Origin: Muribaculaceae bacterium | GTDB taxonomy: Bacteria > Bacteroidota > Bacteroidia > Bacteroidales > Muribaculaceae | DNA length: 64,000 bases | Direction of reading: 5' to 3' | NCBI GenBank assembly: GCA_029055345.1 | Contig: JAIDDJ010000023.1 | Span: forward strand, 29,353-93,352 | In this document: in pieces, positions 10,715 through 20,650 of the stretch | Numbering within the stretch: the first letter of the stretch is position 1 | How the letters are laid out: each line of letters starts with the position of its first letter | The notes under the pieces: model-generated | Seen by the model: the letters and a program-made list of their open reading frames with translations, nothing else | What the model was told of the DNA's origin: nothing | The model's database searches: none | Position numbers and translations under genes: made by a program

Positions 10715-12379
10715 TTACGATGGAATGCCAAGTAGAGCCTTTACGGCCGAAAGGGCAGCTTCGGTAACCTCGCTTCCGGAAATCATGGCGGCAAGCTCAA
10801 GGACACGGTCGTTGTCGGACAAGCGTCGGACACGTGTGTAGGTCCGGTTATCGGCATCCGTCTTATAGACCTTAAAATGCCAATCACCCTTAGCCGCCAC
10901 CTGCGGCAAATGGGTAATAACAATCACCTGCATATCAGCGGCAATATCCTTCATCATCGCACCCATCTTGTCGGCGATTTCTCCGGATACCCCCGTATCG
11001 ACCTCATCGAAAATAATGGTAGGAAGATTTATATGCCCGGCAAGAATAGCCTTAAGACTGAGCATCAGACGGGCAATCTCACCACCTGAAGCGATAGCGC
11101 CAACAGGCTTTAGCGCGCCATTCTTATTGAACGAACAAAGGAACTCCACGTCATCAGCTCCGGAAGATGTAAGCTTACGGGAAGTGACCTCGGCCTTGAA
11201 ACTGATATTGGGGAGTCCGAGAGGACGAGCCTTCTCACAAATACGCCGGGAGAAGATTTCTGCCGATTTTTTACGCGATTCAGAAAGGGCCGCGGCAGCA
11301 TCCTTTAAAAGACGAGCTATGCGCATTGCCTCTTTCTCAAGCTCCGGCAAATTGTTATCGCCTTCTGAAGCAGCCTTTATCTGACTTCTGACATCGTCAT
11401 AAAGAGTAACGAGTTCATCGGCATCCGCCACCCTGAATCTTTTTATAGCCTCATAATATAAATTCATGCGGGCCGAGAGACGGGCGAGGGTGGCCGGGTC
11501 TGTATCGATTGATGAATTATAATCATCGACAGTTTCAAAGATATCACGCGCTTCAATAAGAAGGGTACGTAATCTCCCGCAAACGTCATTTGAGACTCCG
11601 GCCTTTTCAGCAATAGCAGCCGCTTCCGACAGCATTGACTGCACTCCCCTCTCCGAGTCTCCGAGGATTCCGCAGAGAAGAGAAAGGCGTTCCTTGACTT
11701 CATCTGCATCCGAAAGAAGTTCGAAGCGATGCTCTATCTCACGGAGTTCACCCTTCTTAGGCTTGAGAGCTTCCAGCTGTTCGAACTGAAAACGGAGGAA
11801 TTCCATATTTTCAGCAGATTTCTCAATATTGCGTCGGCATCGGTCGATCTGATGGCGCACATCGACATAGCTTTTATATAGCTTCTGATATCTTTCTCTC
11901 AAATCCAAATTTCCGGCTATGGCATCAATGATGCGAAGACGTTCGGCAGGGTCATTGATTTTTGCGTTGGCATGTTGGGAATGAATGTCGATAAGTTTAG
12001 GGACAATCTCCCCGAGAGTCTGCAGGGTGACAACCGAATCATTGACAAAGATGCGTGAGCGCCCCGAGGCGGAAATCTCGCGGCGTATCGTCATTTCAGA
12101 AACTCCGTCATCATTTACGAGCCATTCGATATCTTTCAGTTCGAACACCGGTTTGAGGTCCGGGTCGACATCAGTAAACAGAGCTTCGACCACTGATTTT
12201 GAATCGCCGTCTGAAATCACTTTCGTATCGGCTCGGCCACCCATTACAAGCGAAAGTGCCCCGAGCATTATCGATTTACCTGCGCCCGTTTCACCGGTTA
12301 TAATAGTAAGCCCCGGACCGAATTCCAGATCCAGATGCTCGATGAGTGCGTAATTTCTAATTAAAAGATTTTTCAGCAT
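10715..12379 (-). CDS. recN: DNA repair protein RecN
   Basis: MLKNLLIRNYALIEHLDLEFGPGLTIITGETGAGKSI; FDEVDTGVSGEIADKMG. Confidence 0.96.
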   Translation of the reverse strand: MLKNLLIRNYALIEHLDLEFGPGLTIITGETGAGKSIMLGALSLVMGGRADTKVISDGDSKSVVEALFTDVDPDLKPVFELKDIEWLVNDDGVSEMTIRREISASGRSRIFVNDSVVTLQTLGEIVPKLIDIHSQHANAKINDPAERLRIIDAIAGNLDLRERYQKLYKSYVDVRHQIDRCRRNIEKSAENMEFLRFQFEQLEALKPKKGELREIEHRFELLSDADEVKERLSLLCGILGDSERGVQSMLSEAAAIAEKAGVSNDVCGRLRTLLIEARDIFETVDDYNSSIDTDPATLARLSARMNLYYEAIKRFRVADADELVTLYDDVRSQIKAASEGDNNLPELEKEAMRIARLLKDAAAALSESRKKSAEIFSRRICEKARPLGLPNISFKAEVTSRKLTSSGADDVEFLCSFNKNGALKPVGAIASGGEIARLMLSLKAILAGHINLPTIIFDEVDTGVSGEIADKMGAMMKDIAADMQVIVITHLPQVAAKGDWHFKVYKTDADNRTYTRVRRLSDNDRVLELAAMISGSEVTEAALSAVKALLGIPS

Positions 12380-12428
12380 AATTAATACATCACATCCAAT
12401 ATCGAAACGGCCACGAGGGTGAAAAAGA

Positions 12429-13340
12429 TTATCTCTGCTCTGGATTCTTTATTTTGTTAAGGCGGTCAGACTCCGTGGGGTAGACAGGCTGCAGGAGATC
12501 GTAAACATCTTTCCTCTCGTTATCCGGAGCTTTCGAATAAACATTGACAAGTTCATCCAACTTGGAATCCCTGAATATCGAAAGAGCCACCGACATCGGG
12601 GCATTGTCGAACACTTTTTTGACTTCCTTTAAAGATTCCGTGATTATACCTCTCCCCTTGTCAGGACTCGTCACCATCTCATCAAGCCCTTTGCGATGAT
12701 AATTATAAAGCAGATCCCGGATCCCGGAAGTATTTCCATCAGTGTAAGAGTTAAGGACAGCAGCCCGGTTTTTCGTATCTTCAAAAGTGCGCCATCCTAT
12801 CTCGCCGCTCGATTGCTGCATCTGAACGATGCTCTGGGCGCGCTCGAAGAATCGTTCCCCACCTCTTGGAGAAAAGGAATCGAAATCAAGGGCAAGAAAA
12901 AGATTTGCATAGAAATCGAGAATCGCCGTGAGATTGTTTTCCGGCTGAGTCTCGTTATAAGTCAGCGGATCGCCGTCACGATAGTCGAATTCAACCTTGT
13001 TGTCCTTAAAATTGAAGAGCGTGGTGGTATAAGTGGAATTATAGACCGGCCTTATTAGCTGCAGCTGGAGATCGCCTTTTACGCGGTCGTTGGTATACTC
13101 GTTGACGGTTAGATAAACATTGCATTCAATCTTCTCATTGGGAGAGAAAGTAGCATCGGAGAATTTGGTTTCATTCATATACGTGTTCATCTGTTCTTTG
13201 AGAGATTCAAACACGCTTCGGTTCGTACCCTCGATTTTCTGAGAGTTAACCTCCACCGTGGCGCGGAACTCCTGAGCAGAAACACCGGCGACACAGCAAG
13301 CCCAAAACACACCGACAGCTATCGCAACTAATCTATTCAT
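12429..13340 (-). CDS. DUF4835 (PorD-like) family protein
   Basis: Signal peptide then QEFRATVEVNSQKIEGTNRSVFESLKEQMNTYMNETKFS, typical of DUF4835, between recN and coaBC. Confidence 0.87.
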   Translation of the reverse strand: MNRLVAIAVGVFWACCVAGVSAQEFRATVEVNSQKIEGTNRSVFESLKEQMNTYMNETKFSDATFSPNEKIECNVYLTVNEYTNDRVKGDLQLQLIRPVYNSTYTTTLFNFKDNKVEFDYRDGDPLTYNETQPENNLTAILDFYANLFLALDFDSFSPRGGERFFERAQSIVQMQQSSGEIGWRTFEDTKNRAAVLNSYTDGNTSGIRDLLYNYHRKGLDEMVTSPDKGRGIITESLKEVKKVFDNAPMSVALSIFRDSKLDELVNVYSKAPDNERKDVYDLLQPVYPTESDRLNKIKNPEQR

Positions 13341-14564
13341 CTATTTTCCCTTGTTCAATTCAAGAATAATCCTGTCGACAACATCAGAAGCCACATCAGT
13401 CTTAGACTTCAACGGGAAAGACACTGTATCATCGGCAGTGACAATGGTAATTTTATTTGTATCGCATTGGAATCCCGCTCCCTGATCGCGAAGGGAGTTC
13501 AGGACAATCATGTCGAGATTCTTTTTAACGAGTTTCTCCTGAGCGTTCTCCAGCTCATTGTCAGTCTCGAGAGCAAACCCGACAAAAAACTGATTCTTCC
13601 TTTTGCCACGGCCGCACTCTGCGGCTATATCCGGATTCTTTACGAGCTTTATTACAGGCTCTTGCTGCTTTTCGCGCTTTATTTTTGACTCCCGACAAAC
13701 TTCTGGGCGATAGTCAGCCACGGCAGCAGCAAATATTGCAATATCAGCCGACTGCACAAAACTGCGGGTGGTCTCATACATTTCAAGCGCTGAAGTCACG
13801 TCAAACCGTTCAATATCAGGGTTGGGAGTAGGCAGAGCCACCGGACCGCAGACGAGTGTCACATCGGCACCGCGACGCGCACATTCACGAGCTATTTCAA
13901 ACCCCATTTTCCCGCTGGAATAATTACCTATAAACCTAACCGGGTCAATTTTTTCATGAGTCGGGCCGGCGGTAACTATCACTTTCTTGCCGTTAAGTGC
14001 AGGAGGAACAGCGGGATGGAGAGTGTCAAAATAGGATTCGATAGCTTTCAAAATATTCTGAGGCTCCTCCATGCGACCTTTCCCGACAAGATGGGAGGCA
14101 AGTTCGCCGGCAGCAGGCGAAATAATCTCAACACCATCTGCAACCAGCGTAGCGATATTGCGGCGGGTCGATGGATGAGCCCACATATCGAGGTCCATAG
14201 CCGGAGCCACCATCACGTGAGCCTTGGTGGAAAGATAGGAAGTGACAAGCATATTATCGGCAACCCCGTTGGCCATCTTTGCAATTGTGGAGGCAGTGGC
14301 AGGGGCTATTATCATCAGGTCGGCCCACAAACCGAGGTCGACATGGCTATGCCATTCGCCCGTATTTGCAGTGAAGAACTCACTTATCGCAGGCTTACCA
14401 CTCAGGGAAGAAAGAGTGACAGGCGTAATGAATTCCTTTCCATTGGGGGTTATTACCACTTGGACTTCAGCTCCGGCCTTCACGAGAAGGCGCAGAAGGA
14501 AGACCGACTTATAAGCGGCAATTCCTCCACTGATACCCAATACTATATGCTTTCCTTTCAACAT
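13341..14564 (-). CDS. coaBC: Bifunctional phosphopantothenoylcysteine decarboxylase/phosphopantothenate-cysteine ligase
   Basis: GISGGIAAYKSVFLLRLLVKAGAEVQVV; VTAGPTHEKIDPVRFIGNYSSGKMG. Confidence 0.96.
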   Translation of the reverse strand: MLKGKHIVLGISGGIAAYKSVFLLRLLVKAGAEVQVVITPNGKEFITPVTLSSLSGKPAISEFFTANTGEWHSHVDLGLWADLMIIAPATASTIAKMANGVADNMLVTSYLSTKAHVMVAPAMDLDMWAHPSTRRNIATLVADGVEIISPAAGELASHLVGKGRMEEPQNILKAIESYFDTLHPAVPPALNGKKVIVTAGPTHEKIDPVRFIGNYSSGKMGFEIARECARRGADVTLVCGPVALPTPNPDIERFDVTSALEMYETTRSFVQSADIAIFAAAVADYRPEVCRESKIKREKQQEPVIKLVKNPDIAAECGRGKRKNQFFVGFALETDNELENAQEKLVKKNLDMIVLNSLRDQGAGFQCDTNKITIVTADDTVSFPLKSKTDVASDVVDRIILELNKGK

Positions 14565-14597
14565 AGCTTTACTAATAAGGTGGAAGTCTCACCGATA

Positions 14598-15374
14598 TCA
14601 ATACTTTTTAGGAGGATATACCTCAAAATATAATACAGTCAGGACATCCTTGGTGTTCTTTGGGAAATCCCCTTGCATCATCCAGCTATAGAATGAGCGT
14701 TCGGAACGGAACACATCCTTTACCGGCTTGCCCTTATGTTTTCCGAAATTGAAAACCGGCACATCGTTATCGTCAAGAACGATTCTGGCGGCGAGGTCGA
14801 GACCCCTACCTGACCGGGAAAAGTCAGCGAGTTTGGGGATATCGTTCTCCAACTCCGGATAGCGGTCAAGCTGAGCCTTAAGCACCTCGTAGGTTGCTCT
14901 TGTATCGGCATTCGCGGAATGGGCCTCCTCGAGATTTTTTCCACAATAAAACTTATAGGCGGCAATAAGTGTCCTTTGCTCCATCTTATGGAAGATGTTC
15001 TGGACATCCACGAAATGGCGTCCGGCTATGCGGAAATTTCTTCCCACCCTGCCGAATTCCTCCACGAGCAGAGGCACGTCAAACTTATTGCTGTTATAGC
15101 CGGCGATATCTGCCTGATCGAAGACTTCCTCAATGCGAGGGGCAATCTGCGCGAAAGTCGGTTTGTCGGCCACCATCGCATCAGTGATATGATGGACCGC
15201 GGTACTGGCCGGAGGGATTGGAATTCCGGGATTGACCCTGAGCGTATCGGATTCTTCCGTACCGTCGGGATATACCTTAATAAAACTTATTTCTACGATT
15301 CGGTCACGGGTTATGCTTGTCCCCGTGGTCTCGAGATCAAAAAAAACCAGCGGACGGGATAAATTCAGTTTCAT
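14598..15374 (-). CDS. 3'-5' exonuclease (DnaQ-like)
   Basis: FFDLETTGTSITRDRIVEIS ExoI motif; HSANADTRATYEVL ExoIII motif. Confidence 0.9.
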   Translation of the reverse strand: MKLNLSRPLVFFDLETTGTSITRDRIVEISFIKVYPDGTEESDTLRVNPGIPIPPASTAVHHITDAMVADKPTFAQIAPRIEEVFDQADIAGYNSNKFDVPLLVEEFGRVGRNFRIAGRHFVDVQNIFHKMEQRTLIAAYKFYCGKNLEEAHSANADTRATYEVLKAQLDRYPELENDIPKLADFSRSGRGLDLAARIVLDDNDVPVFNFGKHKGKPVKDVFRSERSFYSWMMQGDFPKNTKDVLTVLYFEVYPPKKY

Positions 15375-16492
15375 AACACTTGCATTGGCATCTGGATAGT
15401 GATAAGGCTCTCGCCCTGGCGGGGCTCGATACCCGAATAAATACCCGGACGGGCCGGATCAGAGAGTGAAAGTCGGATAGTATCATCATCCATGTTAGAA
15501 AGGATTTCGACCATGAAGACACCATTGAATCCAATATTCATCTGATTACCCGAATATTCACAGGCCACACGCTCCTCGGCTGATGTGCCGTAATCAAGAT
15601 CCTGAGCCGAGAAGAGCACTTCGGATTCGCTGAGAGAAAGCACTACGAGATTCGATGACTTCGGCGCGAAAAGATTCACGCGACGCAGTGCATTGATAAG
15701 TGATGCCCTGTCGGCTACGAGACTAAAGGGGTTGTTGGCGGGAATCACCCGGTTATAATTCGGATAATTTCCGTTGATGAATACGGAATAAAGAAAGAAA
15801 TCGCCAAATTCGAACATACATCCTCTTGAATCGAAAGAGAGTTTTACGTCTGCATCCTCCTTTGCGATCAGCGAACGCATAATTCCCGCGGTTTTACCGG
15901 GGAGAATGAAAGACGCCTCTACACCGGGAGCTTTCTCCGCATTGACGTATTTAACGAGCTTATGGGTATCGGAGCTGACAAAAGTGACATCGGTCTCGTG
16001 AATGTCCCAGAAAATACCGGTCATAACGGGGCGTGACACTTCATTAGAAACGGCATAAGCGGTGTTGTTCAATCCTTTCAGCACCATTGAAGAGGGAAGG
16101 AGCAATTCGATTTTTTCATCGGAAATCTGACGTGGTTCGGGATAGTCAGCACCGTTAGTGCCCATGAAGTTGAAATGGCCGTTGAGGAAGCCGAGATCAA
16201 TTTCATAGGTTTCTTCATTTATAGAGAAAGTCAAAGGCTGATTAGCGATCTCTTTCGTGATTTCAAGGAGTCTTTTCGCCGGGACCGCGATAATACCATC
16301 CCCTTCGACATCCATAATTGGTACGAAAGCCGTAAGCACGTTCTCTGAGTCGCTGCCGGTTATACTCAGCCGGTCGCCATCAATCCTTAGGAGGAAATTG
16401 TCGAGAATTTTCATCGTGTTCTTGGCATTGATTACTTTGCTGACAGCTTGCAACTGCTGCTGGAATTCCTTGCCTTCAACTACAAATTTCAT
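15371..16492 (-). CDS. dnaN: DNA polymerase III subunit beta
   Basis: MKFVVEGKEFQQQLQAVSKVINAKNTMKILDNFLL; C-terminal ITIQMPMQVL. Confidence 0.97.
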   Translation of the reverse strand: MKFVVEGKEFQQQLQAVSKVINAKNTMKILDNFLLRIDGDRLSITGSDSENVLTAFVPIMDVEGDGIIAVPAKRLLEITKEIANQPLTFSINEETYEIDLGFLNGHFNFMGTNGADYPEPRQISDEKIELLLPSSMVLKGLNNTAYAVSNEVSRPVMTGIFWDIHETDVTFVSSDTHKLVKYVNAEKAPGVEASFILPGKTAGIMRSLIAKEDADVKLSFDSRGCMFEFGDFFLYSVFINGNYPNYNRVIPANNPFSLVADRASLINALRRVNLFAPKSSNLVVLSLSESEVLFSAQDLDYGTSAEERVACEYSGNQMNIGFNGVFMVEILSNMDDDTIRLSLSDPARPGIYSGIEPRQGESLITIQMPMQVL

Positions 16493-16572
16493 TTGAATGT
16501 ATGTATTATATTATTAATCAGAAATATAAAGAATTTGTAAAAATTCAGTTTCAGCTAAATTTCCCTAATCTG

Positions 16573-16606
16573 CAAATATAATGAAAAAAATCGGCATAGC
16601 AAAAAA
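16573..16606 (-). promoter_or_regulatory. Putative Bacteroidetes-type promoter for dnaN
   Basis: On minus strand: TTTTTTG, N19, TATATTTG, matching the -33 TTG / -7 TAnnTTTG pattern about 80 bp upstream of dnaN. Confidence 0.65.
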
Positions 16607-16649
16607 ATTGTGGAAAAAGGGGTGCAGAAAAGAGGGGTACAGGCGTAGA

Positions 16650-16682
16650 AAAAGGGGCACATCTCAGTGATGTACCCCTTTA
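16650..16682 (-). terminator. Putative intrinsic terminator for rpsF-rpsR-rplI
   Basis: aaaggggcacatc-tcagt-gatgtacccctttt hairpin; the minus strand continues into a T-run downstream of rplI. Confidence 0.7.
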
Positions 16683-16708
16683 TAATAAGTTTAAAAGAGT
16701 AAGCGGGA

Positions 16709-17158
16709 TTATTCTTCTTCTTCAGCTACAACGTCAAATTCGATGTCAGCTGAAACATCGCGAAGGAATCTAACGATAGCAGTGTAATGACCTAGGTGCT
16801 TAACTGTTTCGAGTTCGATAATCTTGCGATCAACCTGATGACCGAGTTTAGCGAGTTCATCAGCCACGCGGGCAGCGTTTACAGAGCCGTAGATAGCGCC
16901 GTTAGCGGCAGCCTTAGCGGGAATAGTAAGGGTTACGCCCTCGAGAGCTTTAGCGGCAGCCTCTGCATCCTCGTGAATTTTAGCGATTTTATGAGCGCGC
17001 TGCTTCTGGTCTTCTGCGAGACGCTTGAGAGCCGCATCGGAAGCAATGATTGCCAGACCTTGCGGAATGAGGTAATTGCGGCCATAACCACTCTTCACCT
17101 CTACGACATCATCCTTATAACCCAAGCTGGGAATATTTTCTTTAAGAATTACTTTCAT
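16709..17158 (-). CDS. rplI: 50S ribosomal protein L9
   Basis: MKVILKENIPSLGYKDDVVEVKSGYGRNYLIPQGLA. Confidence 0.98.
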   Translation of the reverse strand: MKVILKENIPSLGYKDDVVEVKSGYGRNYLIPQGLAIIASDAALKRLAEDQKQRAHKIAKIHEDAEAAAKALEGVTLTIPAKAAANGAIYGSVNAARVADELAKLGHQVDRKIIELETVKHLGHYTAIVRFLRDVSADIEFDVVAEEEE

Positions 17159-17178
17159 TGTGATATGATTTAGAGTGA

Positions 17179-17445
17179 TTATTTCATAAGGTCGGTAACA
17201 TAGGGAAGGAGTGCAAGGTGACGAGCACGTTTCACAGCCTGAGCCACACGACGCTGGAATTTGAGAGAAGTGCCGGTGATGCGGCGGGGAAGAATTTTAC
17301 CCTGCTCGTTGAGGAACTTCTTAAGGAATTCAGGATCCTTGTAGTCGATATACTTAATACCGCTGCGTTTGAAACGGCAGTATTTTTTCTTTTTGGTATC
17401 AACCGTAAGAGGGGTGAGGTAACGGATTTCGTTGTTAGCTGCCAT
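17179..17445 (-). CDS. rpsR: 30S ribosomal protein S18
   Basis: [62 protein letters not shown]. Confidence 0.98.
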   Translation of the reverse strand: MAANNEIRYLTPLTVDTKKKKYCRFKRSGIKYIDYKDPEFLKKFLNEQGKILPRRITGTSLKFQRRVAQAVKRARHLALLPYVTDLMK

Positions 17446-17447
17446 GA

Positions 17448-17837
17448 TTATGCCTCCTTTGCTTCAGTGGCTTCAGCGTTAGCTTCAGCGGGTTCAACCT
17501 GTGGTTTTTCTGATCTCAGTTTACGACGCTTTTCAGCATAGAGAGCTGCATACTTGTCGAGGCGGAAAGTGAGGAAGCGAATCACGCGTTCGTCACGGCG
17601 GAAGGCAGTCTCAAGACGCTTAACGATAGTCGGTTCGGCTTCAAACTCAAAAAGAGTATAGAATCCTGTCGACTTCTTCTGAATAGGATATGCAAGCTTG
17701 CGCAGACCCCAAAGCTCCTCGTTGATGAGAGTAGCATCGTTCTGCTTGAGCACATCCTTGAATTTTTCTACCGCTTCCTTCATCTGGTCGTCAGACAAAA
17801 CGGGAGTCAAAATGAAAACGGTTTCGTAACGATTCAT
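17448..17837 (-). CDS. rpsF: 30S ribosomal protein S6
   Basis: [30 protein letters not shown]. Confidence 0.98.
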   Translation of the reverse strand: MNRYETVFILTPVLSDDQMKEAVEKFKDVLKQNDATLINEELWGLRKLAYPIQKKSTGFYTLFEFEAEPTIVKRLETAFRRDERVIRFLTFRLDKYAALYAEKRRKLRSEKPQVEPAEANAEATEAKEA

Positions 17838-17916
17838 AATTTGAATGTGTTTTGTTAATTAATTTATATTCAGCAACTCAGGAGCAGAAATGAATAGCGC
17901 CTGACTTTTGCGACTG

Positions 17917-17948
17917 CAAAGTTAACAATTTTTTTTGTAATAACCAAA
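17917..17948 (-). promoter_or_regulatory. Putative promoter for rpsF-rpsR-rplI
   Basis: Minus strand TTTG, N20, TAACTTTG. Confidence 0.6.
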
Positions 17949-18025
17949 TATTTAGATCCCTTTCCCCAATATTTGCGAAGGCTGGGGAACAGCCCAAATA
18001 TTTTTTACGATTTTAAGCTTAAGGA

Positions 18026-19057
18026 TTAGTCTATGCGCTTTGTGTTGCCATACTTGTCGGTCTTGTAGGTGCCCAATGGACCGAAATTAGTTGAACCTCC
18101 ATCATTATCTTTGGTGTTGATTCCGGAGAACATCCACCCTGCACCGATCAGTAGACAAGCTGCAAAGAGGAAGTTAATGACAACGAAAATAATCGAAATA
18201 ACCGTCAGTATCGTTCCTATGATAAGCAAAACAGTTATAATAATGTTAGCCACACCATTCACTTGTCCGACAAAAAGATACTCCTTATAAGAAAAGACCA
18301 TTAGTACAGCAACCAGAGAATACGGAATAAGGAGTGGAGTTGCAATCCAATAACCGACATCCTCCGGATTGACCCACCACGCGGCATCTGTGCCTAAAGA
18401 GAATGCCGCTCCGATTTCAAGCAAGGAAATAATACAAACCGGTATTGCAAAGCAATAACGAACAAAGCACGAGACTTTCTCTTTGAAAAAGCGTCTTAAC
18501 CAGAAGATTACCGATATAAAGGCACATATTAGTGCAATCAGACCAGGCGTCCAGGTTCTGTAAAAATCTCCAAGCCAAGAGTTACTGAGATAATTCCTTA
18601 CTCCTAAATCGGCAGTAGTTTCACCATTCTCGTCAACCGGCTTAATATTCTTTTCGGGAAGAGGAAGCAGATAGTGTTTCCCTTCATGGATTATAATGAG
18701 ATTATCACGGGATATATAGGGTGAACCTTTATAATTCCACTTCTTATCAGGATGAATTTCAAACCCTTCGAATTCGGTTCCGTTTTCGAGGTAAATTTCT
18801 CTCGCACCCTTTATATATTTCCAGTTCTCTCCTTCTTGTTCTACAGGAATGACACGTGCCTTACCCTCCTTACTGGAAACAACGTATCTTTGATTTTCTG
18901 CCATGGCGGATGAAATACCTACAAAAAGAAGAAGCATCAAGATAACAAGTTTTCTTAAGCCTGCTGATACCGGAGGATTGGTTAACCGACCGACAAATAT
19001 ACCTGCATGACTGTAATTGAAGTTTACAGATTCATGGTCTTTCCTGCTTTTTGACAT
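18026..19057 (-). CDS. Uncharacterised multi-TM membrane protein
   Basis: Signal-like LVILMLLLFVGISSAMA, extracytoplasmic segment, then several hydrophobic helices; no family recognised. Start uncertain. Confidence 0.65.
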   Translation of the reverse strand: MSKSRKDHESVNFNYSHAGIFVGRLTNPPVSAGLRKLVILMLLLFVGISSAMAENQRYVVSSKEGKARVIPVEQEGENWKYIKGAREIYLENGTEFEGFEIHPDKKWNYKGSPYISRDNLIIIHEGKHYLLPLPEKNIKPVDENGETTADLGVRNYLSNSWLGDFYRTWTPGLIALICAFISVIFWLRRFFKEKVSCFVRYCFAIPVCIISLLEIGAAFSLGTDAAWWVNPEDVGYWIATPLLIPYSLVAVLMVFSYKEYLFVGQVNGVANIIITVLLIIGTILTVISIIFVVINFLFAACLLIGAGWMFSGINTKDNDGGSTNFGPLGTYKTDKYGNTKRID

Positions 19058-19321
19058 ACAATTTAATTTATTAAGTTGATAATGGCAAATTTAGGAAATT
19101 TTTTTTAATTTCGAAACATATTTTCCTTTATAATTATGTATTAGGTTTCGCCACTCTGCAATATTCACTGCAAGATCTCAAAAGTTGGAAGCAAAAAACT
19201 TCAGAATAATATTAACCATGATTAAATTTTGTTAATAATATTGTTAAAAAAAGAAAACCGTAATGTATCGATGTTTTAAATTCGAAAAAAGATTAAAATT
19301 ATTAATTAAAATATTAAAACT

Positions 19322-20635
19322 ATGACCAACACAGCACCTTTACAGGGAATTAAAGTAGTAGATTTCACAGAAGTACAGTCAGGACCATCATGCACACAGA
19401 TGCTCGCATGGCTTGGCGCAGAAGTTATCAAAATCGAACGTCCCGGCGTAGGCGATGCCACACGTAAGGAACTTCAGTTTAATCCTGATCTGCCAAGTTA
19501 TTATTTCCTCCAGCTCAACAGTGACAAGAAATCACTTTCACTTGATGCAAAGACTCCGGACGGAAAGGCTATTCTTACCCAACTTATTAAAGAATGTGAT
19601 ATTTTCGTAGAAAATCTTCATCCCGGAGCAATGGATAAGCTCGGCTTCAGCTGGGAGGCCGTTCACGAGTTGAATCCAAAATGTATTTATGGCACAATCA
19701 AGGGGTTCCCATTGTCGTCACAATATAAGGATCTGAAGGCATACGAACCCATCGCCCAGGTGACAGCCGGCGCAGCCACCACTACAGGATGGTATGAAGG
19801 CGAATATAATATTCCGACTCAGTCGGGCGCAGCACTCGGAGACTCCAATACAGGTATGCACCTTCTGATCGGTCTTCTCGCAGCTCTTCAGCAGCGCAAC
19901 CGCACCGGTGAGGGCGTTTACGTATATCAGTCGATGCACAACGCATGTCTTAACCTCTGTCGAATCAAGACCCGCGACCAGCTCACTCTCGACAAGATCG
20001 GTTATCTGACACAGTTCCCGCAATATCCTAATGGAAAATTTGGTGACTGCGTTCCTCGCGCCGGAAATATTGAAGGTGGCGGCGTGCTCGGTTGGACTTA
20101 CAAATGTAAGCCTGCAGGCAACCTTGACTCGGCAATTGATGCCAATAATTACGTCTACATAATTCTCCAGCGCGGCGCGAAGGATTTCGAAGCAGCCTGC
20201 AATGCAATGGGCTTCCAGGATTGGCTTACCAACCCCGACTTTAATACAGCCGATGCGCGCGACCGCCACAAACAGGAGATTTATCAGAGAATCGGCGAAT
20301 GGACAGCAGATAAGACCAAGTTTGAGGTAACCGAGATTCTCGGTAAGGCAGGAGTGCCGGTTGGACCGGTATTGTCTACAAAAGAGATTATGACAGATGA
20401 GTCACTCTACGATGGCAATACACTCGTAAGAATCAATCAAGGTGGTGAAATCGGTGAATTTGTCACAGTAGGATGTCCGTTTACCATGAGTAATTATCAG
20501 CCTACTTATGGTCCTTGTCCATCACTCGGAGGTAATACAGAAGAGATTCTTACTTCACTCGGATATACTGCAGAACAGCAGAAAGAATTTGCAGCCAACG
20601 GTACAACCAAACCGCTTGCGGACGGCAAAATGTAA
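19322..20635 (+). CDS. frc: Formyl-CoA transferase (oxalate CoA-transferase, class III)
   Basis: KVVDFTEVQSGPSCTQMLAWLGAEVIKIERP; GAALGDSNTGMHL around the expected catalytic Asp; glycine-rich EGGGVLGWTYKCK loop; followed by oxc. Confidence 0.93.
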   Translation: MTNTAPLQGIKVVDFTEVQSGPSCTQMLAWLGAEVIKIERPGVGDATRKELQFNPDLPSYYFLQLNSDKKSLSLDAKTPDGKAILTQLIKECDIFVENLHPGAMDKLGFSWEAVHELNPKCIYGTIKGFPLSSQYKDLKAYEPIAQVTAGAATTTGWYEGEYNIPTQSGAALGDSNTGMHLLIGLLAALQQRNRTGEGVYVYQSMHNACLNLCRIKTRDQLTLDKIGYLTQFPQYPNGKFGDCVPRAGNIEGGGVLGWTYKCKPAGNLDSAIDANNYVYIILQRGAKDFEAACNAMGFQDWLTNPDFNTADARDRHKQEIYQRIGEWTADKTKFEVTEILGKAGVPVGPVLSTKEIMTDESLYDGNTLVRINQGGEIGEFVTVGCPFTMSNYQPTYGPCPSLGGNTEEILTSLGYTAEQQKEFAANGTTKPLADGKM

Positions 20636-20650
20636 TCCCACACCTTAGAT

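Noticed and set aside
13956-14633. 225-aa plus-strand ORF
   Set aside because: Antisense shadow of coaBC.
15371-16620. Possible replication origin near dnaN
   Set aside because: No dnaA, and I did not see a cluster of DnaA-box-like sequences; dnaN alone is not evidence.
19080-19321. Promoter for the oxalate operon
   Set aside because: Only near-matches to TAnnTTTG (e.g. TAATATTG) without a well-spaced TTG; AT-rich region makes chance hits likely.
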